Assembly: GCF_017948265.1 (NCBI RefSeq)
Contig: NZ_CP072852.1
Location: 3,162,001 to 3,226,000, forward strand
From: Rhodoferax sp. PAMC 29310
GTDB taxonomy: Bacteria > Pseudomonadota > Gammaproteobacteria > Burkholderiales > Burkholderiaceae_C
Direction: 5' to 3'
Length of the DNA stretch: 64,000 nt
Position numbers and translations under genes: made by a program. Of this stretch, positions 26,424-34,880 are shown one piece after another. Under the pieces are notes generated by a model. That model did not search any database, was not told where the DNA came from, and saw only the letters and a program-made list of their open reading frames with translations. Each line of letters opens with the position of its first letter. Positions within the stretch are counted from its first letter, which is position 1.

Positions 26424-27086
26424 ATGCCCCAAACCCCTGACACACTGACCTCGCTGTACCCGGCCCTCGCGCTAGTGCAACCGTCGCTGTCTGATTTGGG
26501 TGCGGCCGTGGCGCCCATGCAAGTGCCGGCAGGCACCGAGTTGTTTGGCGAGAACACGCCTTGTCAGGGCTTTCCGCTGGTGCTGGCGGGCGAGATCAAG
26601 GTGTCTCGCAGCTCGGGCGACGGGCGCTCGCTGGAGCTGTACCGGGTGGGCCCCGGCGAACTGTGTCTGGTGTCTTCGGCCTGCCTGTTCAGAACCCAGC
26701 CCCTGTCAGCCCATGGTGTGACCACCAAGGCCAGCACCCTGATCGTGATTCCGTCCGCGGCATTCAACCGCTGGCTGGACGAACCCGCTTTTCGCAACGA
26801 GGTGCTGGGCCTGTTTGCAGAACGCATGGCCGACCTGACCAGCCTGATCGACGCCGTGGCGTTTCACAAGTTGGACCGCCGGCTGGCCGCAGCCCTGCTG
26901 GGCCATGGTCACCATTTGGCGGTGACCCACCAGACGCTGGCCGACGAGTTGGGCACGGTGCGTGAGATCGTCACTCGCCTGCTGCGCCGCTTCGAGCGCG
27001 AGGGATGGGTGGCGCTGGGGCGGGAGCAGATTGAGATCACGAACGGCGCGGCACTGCGCGCGCTGGCTGCCACGCTGATCAACTGA
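26424..27086 (+). CDS. Crp/Fnr-family transcriptional regulator
   Basis: The product has 220 residues. An N-terminal cyclic-nucleotide-binding-like barrel (about 20-135; ELYRVGPGELCLVSSACLF) is followed by a C-terminal winged helix (LADELGTVREIVTRLLRRFEREGWV, about 165-195). The cysteine arrangement for an FNR iron-sulfur cluster is absent, but Cys residues at GELCLVSSAC could sense redox or sulfur species. Flanking DUF302 and DUF2892 genes carry matching palindromes, suggesting a small local regulon. Confidence 0.9.
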   Translation: MPQTPDTLTSLYPALALVQPSLSDLGAAVAPMQVPAGTELFGENTPCQGFPLVLAGEIKVSRSSGDGRSLELYRVGPGELCLVSSACLFRTQPLSAHGVTTKASTLIVIPSAAFNRWLDEPAFRNEVLGLFAERMADLTSLIDAVAFHKLDRRLAAALLGHGHHLAVTHQTLADELGTVREIVTRLLRRFEREGWVALGREQIEITNGAALRALAATLIN

Positions 27087-27110
27087 CGGGCCTGCCGGCG
27101 CGGGCCTTGG

Positions 27111-27124
27111 GTGACTTTGGTCAC
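27111..27124. promoter_or_regulatory. Palindromic operator GTGACTTTGGTCAC
   Basis: It has the same TGAC-N4-GTCA core as the site at 26280 and lies 60 bp upstream of the DUF2892 gene. Probably bound by the adjacent Crp/Fnr-type regulator. Confidence 0.65.
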
Positions 27125-27183
27125 AGACTTATCGCGCACAAACGCGTTCAATAGATCCATCAACAAACCTTAAGGAGTGAATC

Positions 27184-27381
27184 ATGAAACTGAACGTTGG
27201 CGGCGCTGACCGCGTGATACGAATCGTGCTGGGCTTGGCTTTGATTGGCTTGACCCTGACAGGCAACATTGGTGTTTGGGGCTGGATTGGCATCGTGCCA
27301 CTGGCTACGGGTGCTATCGGCTGGTGCCCGCCCTATGCCATGCTGGGTTTCAACACTTGTTCCATGAAAAACAAGACTTGA
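27184..27381 (+). CDS. DUF2892 (YgaP transmembrane-type) protein
   Basis: The product is a 65-residue inner-membrane protein with two hydrophobic helices (IRIVLGLALIGLTLTG and WIGIVPLATGAIGW) and the family end CPPYAMLGFNTC. The DUF2892 module is the membrane part of YgaP-type rhodanese proteins; stand-alone copies are frequent near sulfur or redox genes. An AAGGAG ribosome site is present. The IS element has inserted 31 bp after its stop. Confidence 0.9.
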   Translation: MKLNVGGADRVIRIVLGLALIGLTLTGNIGVWGWIGIVPLATGAIGWCPPYAMLGFNTCSMKNKT

Positions 27382-27449
27382 ATTAACTTGCCGGGGCTGT
27401 TTGCCCCGTCCTTGACCTTGCCCCTGGAATCCGTATCCCATAACCGAGA

Positions 27450-28346
27450 TCATGAGTTGGCTTGCTTGGGCTGATTAGCAAGCCAGTTTTGCTCGAACCG
27501 CACCGGGCTGACGTAGGCCAGTGTCGAATGCAGTCGAGTCCGGTTATACCAAAGCATCCAAGCAATCGTTTCATCCTTTGCCTCCCGCTGAGTCTTGAAC
27601 TTCTGTCCGTATAACCGTTCCACCTTCAATGATCCAAACAGCGTCTCGCTGCAGGCGTTGTCCCAACAGTTGCCGCGCCGGCTCATTGAACTGGTGATGT
27701 CGTACTCCTTGAGCACTTCCCGGAAGTCCTTGCTGGCGTACTGACTGCCGCGGTCGCTATGGAACATCAGGCCAGCCTGCTTGCCCGGATGCCGCTTGAA
27801 CCATGCCATGCGCAGCGCATCAATGACGATGTCCCGCGTCATTTCCTCTCGTAACGACCAGCCCACTACTTGGCGGCTGAACAGGTCAATCACCACGGCC
27901 AGAAACAACCAGCCTTCGTCCGTGGCGATGTACGTGATGTCACCCACCCAGACCTTGTCGGGTGCTGCCACATCGAACTCCCGGTTGAGCAGGTTGGGTG
28001 AGATCGCTAGATCGTGATTGCTATCGGTGGTGACCTTGAAGCGCCGCTTTCCCTTGGCACGGATGCCGTGCAACTGCATGAGCTTTTGCACGCGCTCTTT
28101 GCCCACACGGATGCCACGGGCAAGCAGCTCCTTCCAGGTGCGTGGCCAGCCGTAGCCGCCTCGCGTCTCGGCATGGATGGCCTTGATGTGCACCAGCAAG
28201 GCGTCATCGCTCAGGTGGCGGAGCTGGGCCGGACTGGCCAGTCGCACAAAGTGTTCGTGGTACCCGGCGATGCTCACCCCCAGTACGCGGCACTGTACCG
28301 AGATCGGCCATGTGCTGCGGTGGCGCTGGATGAAGGCGTACTTCAA
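27450..28346 (-). CDS. IS3-family transposase OrfB (DDE integrase domain)
   Basis: The product has 298 residues. An N-terminal HTH_21-type region (HIKAIHAETRGGYGWPRTWKELL) is followed by the rve integrase core. The three acidic residues are visible in WVGDITYIA, FHSDRGSQYAS and NCWDNACSETLFGSLK. The start overlaps the orfA stop by 4 bases, so a fusion by -1 frameshift at an A4G run just upstream, or coupled translation, is likely. Confidence 0.95.
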   Translation of the reverse strand: MKYAFIQRHRSTWPISVQCRVLGVSIAGYHEHFVRLASPAQLRHLSDDALLVHIKAIHAETRGGYGWPRTWKELLARGIRVGKERVQKLMQLHGIRAKGKRRFKVTTDSNHDLAISPNLLNREFDVAAPDKVWVGDITYIATDEGWLFLAVVIDLFSRQVVGWSLREEMTRDIVIDALRMAWFKRHPGKQAGLMFHSDRGSQYASKDFREVLKEYDITSSMSRRGNCWDNACSETLFGSLKVERLYGQKFKTQREAKDETIAWMLWYNRTRLHSTLAYVSPVRFEQNWLANQPKQANS

Positions 28347-28639
28347 ATCGATCCCTTTGCGAAGTACGCCGTCGCTTTTCCCAGAATGTCACGCTCCATC
28401 TTCACACGCGCCAGCTCGGCCCGCAACCGGCTGATCTCCATCTGCTCGGCGCTGACCAATACCTTGCTGTCAGCTCCCTTGAGCTGGCCCTGGCGCTGCG
28501 CCTTGACCCAATTGAACAACGTCTGGTCGACCACTCCCAGCGTGCGTGCCGCGGCTGCAATGCTCTGGCCACCTTCGACCAGTCGAACTGCTTCTTGCTT
28601 GAATTCGAGCGTGTAGCGCGCTCTTGCTGTCTTCGTCAT
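28343..28639 (-). CDS. IS3-family transposase OrfA (HTH)
   Basis: The product has 98 residues. The helix-turn-helix (FKQEAVRLVEGGQSIAAAARTLGV, TLFNWVKA) is followed by a leucine-zipper helix (MEISRLRAELARVKMERDIL). It binds the IS ends. A GGAGAACGG ribosome site lies before the ATG. Confidence 0.95.
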   Translation of the reverse strand: MTKTARARYTLEFKQEAVRLVEGGQSIAAAARTLGVVDQTLFNWVKAQRQGQLKGADSKVLVSAEQMEISRLRAELARVKMERDILGKATAYFAKGSI

Positions 28640-28744
28640 TTCCGTTCTCCTTGCGTGAATTTAAACACTCAGCAAGAGATACGTTTTTCGAGGGCAAGGT
28701 CACCTAGCCCGGTGTTCCGGGCCGACATAAGAGATCCTGACTTT

Positions 28745-28774
28745 CCCTTGCGGCTTTGGCTGCAAGGGTTTTTT
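28745..28774 (+). terminator. Rho-independent terminator
   Basis: The stem CCCTTGC/GCAAGGG is followed by six T, just right of the IS element. Before IS insertion it would have been the terminator for the DUF2892 gene, now 1.3 kb away. Confidence 0.8.
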
Positions 28775-28945
28775 ATGGGCGTTTTATACTCGTACGTGGT
28801 GAGACTCTCACCGCTTGCTCTGTGGCCACCAGCGATCCTGATGCCCAGAGCCTGCTTCATCCACTGACCTTTAACCCAAATAAAGTGGAATGACGCTCCC
28901 CCGTGCCACCCGTGCGGTTGCGTGTCCTCTGCGCGGAGAACTTTG

Positions 28946-29977
28946 ATGACCAGCTTCATCTTCAATGAATTGAATTTTGACGACCACGAGCAAGTGGTGT
29001 TCGTCTCGGAACCCAAATCGGGTCTCAAAGGCATCATTGCCGTTCACAACACCAACCTCGGTCCGGCCATGGGCGGTTGCCGCATGTGGAACTACGCCAG
29101 CGAAGCGTTGGCCGTGAACGACGTGCTGCGCCTGTCGCGCGGCATGACTTACAAAAACGCGGTAGCTGGCCTGCCGATTGGCGGTGGAAAAAGCGTCATC
29201 ATTGGCAACCCGAAAACTGACAAAACGCCGGCTTTATTCGAGGCCCTGGGCGAAGCCCTGGAGCGTCTGGGCGGGCGCTACATCACGGCCGAAGACGTGG
29301 GCACCAGCCCGCAAGACATGGCGCACGTGGCCACCCAAACCGGCTATGTGGCCGGCCTGGGCAGCAGCGGCGACCCCTCGCCCTACACCGCACTGGGCTG
29401 CTTTGTGGGCGCCCAGGCGGCCGTCAAACACCATTTCAAACGCGACAGCATGGACGGCTTGACCGTGGCCTTGCAGGGCCTGGGCCATGTCGGCTTTGAT
29501 TACGCACGTCGCCTGCACGCAGCGGGCGCCAAGCTCGTGGTGGCGGACATTGACGCGGTCGCGTTGGAGCGTGCCCGTGCCGAGTTGGGTGCCGAGGTCG
29601 TGGGTGTGGACGCGATTTACGATGTCGATGCCGACATTTATGCGCCCTGCGCGCTGGGTGCCACGCTGAACCCCAACACCTTGTCCCGCCTGCGCGCCAA
29701 AATTGTGGCGGGCGGTGCCAACAACCAGTTGGCCACCGATGACATAGGTGACTTGCTGCGTCAAAAAGGGGTGTTGTATGCGCCTGACTTTGTGCTCAAC
29801 GCGGGCGGCATCATCAAGGTTTGCTACGAGTACCTGAAGAAGCCCGAGACGGACGTGGAAGCCCATGTGCGCGAAATCAGCGATACCTTGGCTGAAATTT
29901 TTCCCCGCGCCGACAAAGAAGGCCGCTCGACCGCCGTAGTGGCGGACGAGTTGGCCAGGTCTCGCTTTCAACGGTAA
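28946..29977 (+). CDS. Glu/Leu/Phe/Val dehydrogenase family enzyme
   Basis: The product has 343 residues. The N-terminal substrate domain has the family motif LPIGGGKSVIIGNP with the catalytic-region lysine near residue 77. The C-terminal Rossmann domain has GLGHVG (about 182) and a following acidic residue suggesting NAD. Its length fits leucine/valine/phenylalanine dehydrogenases rather than glutamate dehydrogenase (about 420). It deaminates amino acids oxidatively. A GGAGAA ribosome site supports the ATG at 28946. Confidence 0.88.
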   Translation: MTSFIFNELNFDDHEQVVFVSEPKSGLKGIIAVHNTNLGPAMGGCRMWNYASEALAVNDVLRLSRGMTYKNAVAGLPIGGGKSVIIGNPKTDKTPALFEALGEALERLGGRYITAEDVGTSPQDMAHVATQTGYVAGLGSSGDPSPYTALGCFVGAQAAVKHHFKRDSMDGLTVALQGLGHVGFDYARRLHAAGAKLVVADIDAVALERARAELGAEVVGVDAIYDVDADIYAPCALGATLNPNTLSRLRAKIVAGGANNQLATDDIGDLLRQKGVLYAPDFVLNAGGIIKVCYEYLKKPETDVEAHVREISDTLAEIFPRADKEGRSTAVVADELARSRFQR

Positions 29978-30010
29978 GTTTTGAGCCCGCCGCGCTGGCG
30001 GGCGCTGGGA

Positions 30011-30691
30011 TTAGCCCAGTTTCGCCAGCAAGGCGTGTGCCACTGGCTCGGACGACGCCGGGTTTTGGCCGGTGATCAGCAAGCCGTCCACTTCCACATG
30101 CGGGTGCCAGTCAGCGGCCTTTGAGTACACGCCTCCGTTTTGCGTCAGCATGTCTTCCACCAGGAAAGGCACCACGGCGGTGAGACCGGCGGCTTCCTCT
30201 TCGGTGTTGGTGAAACCGGTGACCTTTTTGCCATTGACAACCGACTTGCCGTCGGCGCCTTTGGGGTGACGCAGCACCGCTGGGGCGTGACATACCGCAG
30301 CCACCGGCTTGCCGGCCTTCAACATGGTTTCAATCAGGGCGATGGAGGTGGCGTCTTCGGCCAAATCCCACAAGGGGCCGTGGCCGCCGGGGTAAAACAC
30401 GGCATCAAAGTCAGCCGCCGACACGTCGTTCAGTTTCAGCGTGCTGGCCAACAAGGCTTGCGCAGGGGCGTCGGCCTTAAAGCGAATGGTGGCTTCGGTT
30501 TGGGAAGCCGGGTCATCGCTCTTGGGGTCGATGGGGGGCTGGCCACCCAGTGGTGAGGCCAGCGTCAAGGCCACGCCGGCGTCTTTGAGTGCGTAGTAGG
30601 GCGCAGCAAACTCTTCCAGCCAGAAGCCGGTCTTGGCACCAGTGGTGCCCAGTTGGTCGTGGGAGGTCAAAACGATCAGTACTTTTTTCAT
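30011..30691 (-). CDS. Hsp31-like DJ-1/PfpI-superfamily protein (type 1 GATase domain)
   Basis: The product has 226 residues. The opening KKVLIVLTSHDQLGTTGAKT and the nucleophile elbow VCHAPAVL (Cys near 135) place it in the Hsp31/glyoxalase III-like branch. Such proteins detoxify methylglyoxal without cofactor or act as chaperones. It is the last gene of a minus-strand aldehyde-stress cluster with nemR, the yqhD-like and the curA-like genes. Confidence 0.88.
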   Translation of the reverse strand: MKKVLIVLTSHDQLGTTGAKTGFWLEEFAAPYYALKDAGVALTLASPLGGQPPIDPKSDDPASQTEATIRFKADAPAQALLASTLKLNDVSAADFDAVFYPGGHGPLWDLAEDATSIALIETMLKAGKPVAAVCHAPAVLRHPKGADGKSVVNGKKVTGFTNTEEEAAGLTAVVPFLVEDMLTQNGGVYSKAADWHPHVEVDGLLITGQNPASSEPVAHALLAKLG

Positions 30692-30735
30692 GTGAATTCC
30701 TGGTGAGTGGTAAGGGGTTAGGGGTTAAAAAAGGG

Positions 30736-31770
30736 TCAGTCTTTGGCAACGCGAACAATCAGTTTGCCGAAGTTTTTACCTTCCAGCAGGCCCATGAAGG
30801 CTTGCGGTGCGTTCTCCAGACCGTCGACGATGTCTTCGCGGAACTTGATCTTGCCCGTAGCAAGCCATTGGCCCATGTCCTTGGCAAACTCGGGGTAGCG
30901 GTGACCGTAGTCATCAAAAATGATGAAGCCTTGCATGCGGATGCGCTTGGTCAGCAGGGTGCGCATCAGCACGGGCGTGCGGTCAGGGCCCGAAGGAAGT
31001 TCGGTGGCGTTGTAATGGGCAATCAGTCCACACACCGGCACCCGGGCACCGGTGTTGAGCAAGGGCAGCACGGCGTCAAACACCTTGCCACCGACATTCT
31101 CAAAATACACGTCAATGCCTTTCGGGCAAGCCGCTGCCAATTGCGCCGCCAGGTCGTCGCTGTGGTGGTCAATGCAGGCATCAAAACCCAGGTCTTCGAC
31201 AGCAGAGCGGCACTTCTCTGCACCGCCGGCAATGCCGACGACGCGGCAGCCCTTGAGCTTGGCGATCTGGCCGACCACGGAGCCGACGGCACCGGTTGCA
31301 GCGGCCACCACCACGGTGTCACCTGCTTTGGGTGCGCCAATATCGAGCAAGCCCATGTAGGCGGTGAAGCCGGGCATACCCATCACGCCCAGGGCGTAAG
31401 ACGCCGGGCCCATTTTGGGGTCGAGCTTGGTCAGGCCGGTGCCGTCGGACACGGCAAAGTCTTGCCAGCCGGTGTAGGCCAGCACCCAGTCGCCCTCAGC
31501 GAATTTCTCGTTCTGGCTGCTTTCTACTTTGCACACGGTGGCGCCGACCATGGGTGCGCCAATGGCCACCGAGGCGGCGTAGCTGGCGGCATCGCTCATG
31601 CGTCCCCGCATGTAGGGGTCCAGAGACAGGTACACAGTGCGCAGCAGCACTTCGCCAGGGCCGGCGACGGGGACAGCCGTGTCGGCCAGTTTGAAGTTGG
31701 CCGCTGTGGGGGCGCCAACCGGGCGGGAAGCCAGTTGAATCTGGCGGTTTTCGGTGGTGGATTGGGTCAT
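30736..31770 (-). CDS. NADP-dependent medium-chain oxidoreductase (CurA/YncB-like)
   Basis: The product is a 344-residue MDR-superfamily reductase lacking the structural zinc site. Family segments include LRTVYLSLDPYMRGRMSD, the nucleotide-binding AATGAVGSVVGQIAKLKG, and GIDVYFENVGG. Relatives (leukotriene B4 12-hydroxydehydrogenase, CurA) reduce alpha,beta-unsaturated carbonyls with NADPH. It lies between the YqhD-like and Hsp31-like genes, fitting aldehyde/enone detoxification. Confidence 0.9.
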   Translation of the reverse strand: MTQSTTENRQIQLASRPVGAPTAANFKLADTAVPVAGPGEVLLRTVYLSLDPYMRGRMSDAASYAASVAIGAPMVGATVCKVESSQNEKFAEGDWVLAYTGWQDFAVSDGTGLTKLDPKMGPASYALGVMGMPGFTAYMGLLDIGAPKAGDTVVVAAATGAVGSVVGQIAKLKGCRVVGIAGGAEKCRSAVEDLGFDACIDHHSDDLAAQLAAACPKGIDVYFENVGGKVFDAVLPLLNTGARVPVCGLIAHYNATELPSGPDRTPVLMRTLLTKRIRMQGFIIFDDYGHRYPEFAKDMGQWLATGKIKFREDIVDGLENAPQAFMGLLEGKNFGKLIVRVAKD

Positions 31771-31809
31771 GGTGAGACGTCCTGAAATGAGGTTGAAGGG
31801 GAAGCCGAT

Positions 31810-32970
31810 TTAGAGCGCGGCTTCAAGAATGCGGCGACTGATGGCCGGTGTGAGGTCGCGGTGTTCGCTGAGCTGGGTCATGCCGTGCTCTTCCAGTTGG
31901 CTGATTACGGTGTCAATGTCTTTGGCGCCCAGGCCGTAGTCCTTCAGGCGGGTGGGTATGCCCATTTGCTCAAAGAAGGCACGGGTTTTCTCAATGGCGG
32001 CCGTGACACGCTCCTCCTCCGTGCCCGTGGTGATGCCCCACACCCGTTCGCCGTATTGCAACAGCTTCTCGCGCTTTTGCACACGACGCTCTTGCAGCAG
32101 TGACGGCAGTACGATGGCCAGCGTGCGGGCGTGGTCGATGTTGTGCAGCGCGGTCAGCTCGTGGCCAATCATGTGGGTGGCCCAGTCCTGTGGCACGCCG
32201 GCACCAATCAGGCCGTTCAGGGCCAGGGTGGCGGTCCACATCAGGTTGGCGCGGTCTTCATACACCGGCTCCGGGGCGCTCAAGAGGCGCGGGCCGATGT
32301 CGATCAGGGTTTGCAGCAGGCTCTCGGCAAAGCGGTCTTGCACCAGGGCGTTGGACGGGTAGGTGAGGTATTGCTCGATGGTGTGCACAAAGGCATCCAC
32401 CACGCCGTTGGCTATTTGCGGCAAGGGCAGTGTGTAGGTCTTGGTGGGGTCGAGCACCGAGAACAAGGGAAAGACCTTGGGGCTGCGAAACGGCCGCTTG
32501 GCACCAATGTCGCGGCGGGTGATGACGGCGGCATTGTTCATCTCGGAGCCGGTGGCGGGCAAGGTCAACACCGTGCCAAACGGCAGAGCCTGGGTGATCT
32601 TGCCACCCCAGCTCATCAAAATATCCCAAGGATCGCCCTCAAACAGTGCGGCAGCAGCTATAAATTTAGTAGCGTCAATGACCGAGCCTCCGCCCACAGC
32701 CAGAAGAAAGTCAAAGCCACCGTCGCGTACTTGCTGAACGGCCAGCATGGCGTTGTCAAAGCTAGGGTTGGGCTCAATACCGCTGAATGTTGCGTGTTGG
32801 CGCGCACCCAGCGCTTGGCGTACTTCGCCCAGGGTGCCTGTCTTTTCGGCACTGGCACCACCGACCAGAATCAGCACCTTCGCGTTGGCGGGTACCAGTT
32901 TGGCGATATCGGCGATGCGATCCTTGCCAAACACGATGTGGGTGGGGTTGTGGAAATCAAAGTTCAACAT
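31810..32970 (-). CDS. yqhD: Iron-containing alcohol dehydrogenase, YqhD-like aldehyde reductase
   Basis: The product has 386 residues. The NADP-binding GGGSVIDATKF lies near residue 95. The metal-binding histidines are in GHELTALHNIDHART (about 265-280), with the aspartate near 195 in VVDAFVHTIEQ. YqhD reduces many short aldehydes with NADPH under oxidative stress. A NemR-type palindrome lies 47 bp upstream of the start, so it is probably derepressed by electrophiles. Confidence 0.9.
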   Translation of the reverse strand: MLNFDFHNPTHIVFGKDRIADIAKLVPANAKVLILVGGASAEKTGTLGEVRQALGARQHATFSGIEPNPSFDNAMLAVQQVRDGGFDFLLAVGGGSVIDATKFIAAAALFEGDPWDILMSWGGKITQALPFGTVLTLPATGSEMNNAAVITRRDIGAKRPFRSPKVFPLFSVLDPTKTYTLPLPQIANGVVDAFVHTIEQYLTYPSNALVQDRFAESLLQTLIDIGPRLLSAPEPVYEDRANLMWTATLALNGLIGAGVPQDWATHMIGHELTALHNIDHARTLAIVLPSLLQERRVQKREKLLQYGERVWGITTGTEEERVTAAIEKTRAFFEQMGIPTRLKDYGLGAKDIDTVISQLEEHGMTQLSEHRDLTPAISRRILEAAL

Positions 32971-33016
32971 GGCAGTCCTTAGGGTTGAGGTGACGGAGAA
33001 ACGAAAAGGTTAAAAA

Positions 33017-33031
33017 TAGACCGGTCAACTA
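33017..33031. promoter_or_regulatory. NemR-type operator upstream of yqhD
   Basis: TAGACCGGTCAACTA contains the core TAGACCGGTC of the NemR box and recurs upstream of nemR. It sits 47 bp before the yqhD start, in the nemR-yqhD gap. Confidence 0.75.
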
Positions 33032-33067
33032 GAGGTGCAATGGTTTCAAAACCAAAGCCTGCATGGC

Positions 33068-33691
33068 TTACGCGTCCGGTCCCAGCAAAGCGTCGGTGCT
33101 GCGCAAGGCATGGTCAAACGGGCTGCTGTCGCGGCGCAGTTTGGCCAGCAAACTGGCACCCAGCCACAGCTCATACAGCGTCAACGCGGTGTCATCGGCC
33201 GCCAGCGTGGAGGGCACAGACCCATCGGTGCGGGCTTCTTCCAAGCACTGGGCAATGCGTTGCACCACGCGGTCGGTGCCGTCTCGCAGGGTCAGTCGCA
33301 TGGCTTCAGAAATGTCCGCCACCTCGGCGCTGAGCTTGACGATCAGGCACTTGGGGCTGGCATTGATGGCGCTGCCGTCAGCGGCAATGCCGCACTGCTG
33401 GACGTTCCAGTACGACCAGTAGCGCATCAAGCGCGCGCGGGCCGGTGTGCCGTCATCGCTGAGCAAACTGTCCAGACGTGCCAAATAACCGTCCATGTAG
33501 CGATTGAGCAATTCCTCACCAAACCGCTCCTTGGAGCTGAAGTAGTGATAGAACGAGCCTTTGGGCACGTTGGCAGTGCTCAGAATCTCGGACAGGCCCA
33601 CACCCACAAACCCTTTGGTCGCGATCAGACGCTCTCCGCAGTCAAGAATGTGGTGTTTGGCGCTGAGTTGTTCGGTGACCATGGTTTGCAT
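33068..33691 (-). CDS. nemR: TetR-family electrophile-sensing repressor NemR
   Basis: The product has 207 residues. The TetR helix-turn-helix reads VGLSEILSTANVPKGSFYHYF. The ligand domain contains CLIVKLSAEVADISEAMR, closely matching E. coli NemR (CLTVKLSAEV). The reactive cysteine (C106 there) corresponds to Cys115 here. NemR is inactivated by aldehydes, quinones and HOCl. Its own upstream site TAGACCGGTCGTCTA (33703-33717) implies autoregulation. It heads the minus-strand unit with yqhD, the oxidoreductase and the Hsp31-like gene. Confidence 0.88.
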   Translation of the reverse strand: MQTMVTEQLSAKHHILDCGERLIATKGFVGVGLSEILSTANVPKGSFYHYFSSKERFGEELLNRYMDGYLARLDSLLSDDGTPARARLMRYWSYWNVQQCGIAADGSAINASPKCLIVKLSAEVADISEAMRLTLRDGTDRVVQRIAQCLEEARTDGSVPSTLAADDTALTLYELWLGASLLAKLRRDSSPFDHALRSTDALLGPDA

Positions 33692-33702
33692 TATGGCTGA
33701 AA

Positions 33703-33717
33703 TAGACCGGTCGTCTA
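33703..33717. promoter_or_regulatory. NemR-type operator upstream of nemR
   Basis: TAGACCGGTCGTCTA, 11 bp before the nemR start; shares TAGACCGGTC with the yqhD site. Confidence 0.75.
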
Positions 33718-33725
33718 ATGACTTA

Positions 33726-33760
33726 TCCTTAAAACCCCGACTGGGTCAGGGTTTTAAGGA
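33726..33760 (-). terminator. Hairpin between rdgC and nemR
   Basis: A 12-bp perfect stem (TCCTTAAAACCC/GGGTTTTAAGGA) and a second hairpin at 33758-33777 follow the rdgC stop on the minus strand. They probably end rdgC transcription before the nemR promoter. Confidence 0.65.
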
Positions 33761-33782
33761 CTCCTCAGAGGAGGTCCGAGTT

Positions 33783-34694
33783 TTACAGGGGGGCGACCTG
33801 TCCCAGCGCCACTTCGCCGCCCAGGGCTTCGAATAGGTCGGGAATCATTTTGCTCAGCTCACCGGTGGCAATCGCCACGTCGGCGTCGAACCCGTCGTCT
33901 TTGCCGGTCTTGTTGCCTTCAAACACCACATCCAGAAACGAGATCTTCTTGATCTGCATACCTTCGGTCAGCATGAAAGAGACGCGGTCGTCCCAGGACA
34001 TCGCCAGGCGCGTGGGGAGTTTGCCTGCTTCTACGTACTGTTTGACTTCTTCCGTGTCCAAGGGGTGGCGGGCATAACGCACCACGGCTTTGGTCTCGTC
34101 GGCGGCCTTGAGCTCGCATTCTTGATCCACTGTGAAGCCAGGGGGTGGTTCCTGCGAGATCAGCCACTCCGACATGGCGGCGGTGGGAGACACATTGGTG
34201 TTGATCAGCGTCACGGCAAAGCCTGCCAGCGCCTTGACCAGCAGGGTCACGGCTTCGTCCGCGCGGGCCTGGCTACCGGCGCCCAGCACCAGCAGGCGGG
34301 CTTCGGGGTCAATCCAGACCAGCATCGAGGACTCTTTGGTAAAAGCCAGTGGCATCAATTCCAGCTTGATGTCTTCCTTGATGTCACGCAGCTCTTTTTT
34401 ACCCGGCTTGCGCCCGGTGGTGGTTTCAATCTGGGCGGCCCGCTCTTTGGCCTTTTTGGTAATGACGGTGCCGGGCAGGGAGCGGGTTTCCACCATCAAC
34501 CTCAAAATGACCTGTCCTCCGACGGACTCAGCCAGTGGGCCATGGGCCTCACCGCGTGGCTCAGTCCAGCCAATGGCCTTTTCCTGGGAGGCACCGCAGG
34601 GGACGAAGCGCTCAGCGTCCAGGCTGGCCTCGATTTGCGCCACGGTGGCGGACCAATCTGGCCCGATTCGATACACGATCACATTCTTGAACAT
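33783..34694 (-). CDS. rdgC: Recombination-associated protein RdgC
   Basis: The product has 303 residues, the usual RdgC length. Family segments include MFKNVIVYRI, EPRGEAHGPLAESVGGQ, LRLMVETRSLPGTVI, KPGKKELRDIKEDIKLELMP and the late EGMQIKKISFLDVVFE. RdgC is a ring-shaped double-stranded-DNA-binding protein that modulates RecA. Not related to the neighbouring aldehyde-stress genes. Confidence 0.96.
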   Translation of the reverse strand: MFKNVIVYRIGPDWSATVAQIEASLDAERFVPCGASQEKAIGWTEPRGEAHGPLAESVGGQVILRLMVETRSLPGTVITKKAKERAAQIETTTGRKPGKKELRDIKEDIKLELMPLAFTKESSMLVWIDPEARLLVLGAGSQARADEAVTLLVKALAGFAVTLINTNVSPTAAMSEWLISQEPPPGFTVDQECELKAADETKAVVRYARHPLDTEEVKQYVEAGKLPTRLAMSWDDRVSFMLTEGMQIKKISFLDVVFEGNKTGKDDGFDADVAIATGELSKMIPDLFEALGGEVALGQVAPL

Positions 34695-34880
34695 GGAACC
34701 CTTCTATTCATTGCTGCTACTTCAGAGCGTGCAATCATCCCATCAAATGCGGGTATCAAAAAATTGACGCAACTTTACATAGCCTTCATCGCATGTCATT
34801 CCCCCGATACACAGGCCACGCACACTTGTCCCCAAGCTGATGCCAGTTCGGAGCGTCAGTCCTAACGGAAGGAAATGAAT

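Larger units (their letters stand above)
27413..28702 (-). mobile_element. IS3-family insertion sequence, intact, 1290 bp
   Basis: Imperfect terminal inverted repeats of 27 bp (27413-27439 and 28676-28702) both begin TGACCTTGCCC and share GAA..CGTATC. They enclose orfA and orfB on the minus strand. The bases CCT occur on both sides (27410-27412 and 28703-28705), a 3-bp target duplication as expected for IS3. All three catalytic acidic residues are present in orfB, so it is probably active or recently so. Confidence 0.93.

Noticed and set aside
30589..31785. 398-codon plus-strand open frame
   Set aside because: Antisense shadow of the CurA-like oxidoreductase gene.
32650..32682. GCTATAAATTTAGTAGC inside the yqhD-like gene, resembling the dispersed hairpin
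   Set aside because: It encodes ordinary conserved residues of the family (DATKFIAAAA), lacks the repeat tail, and no extra residues are present.
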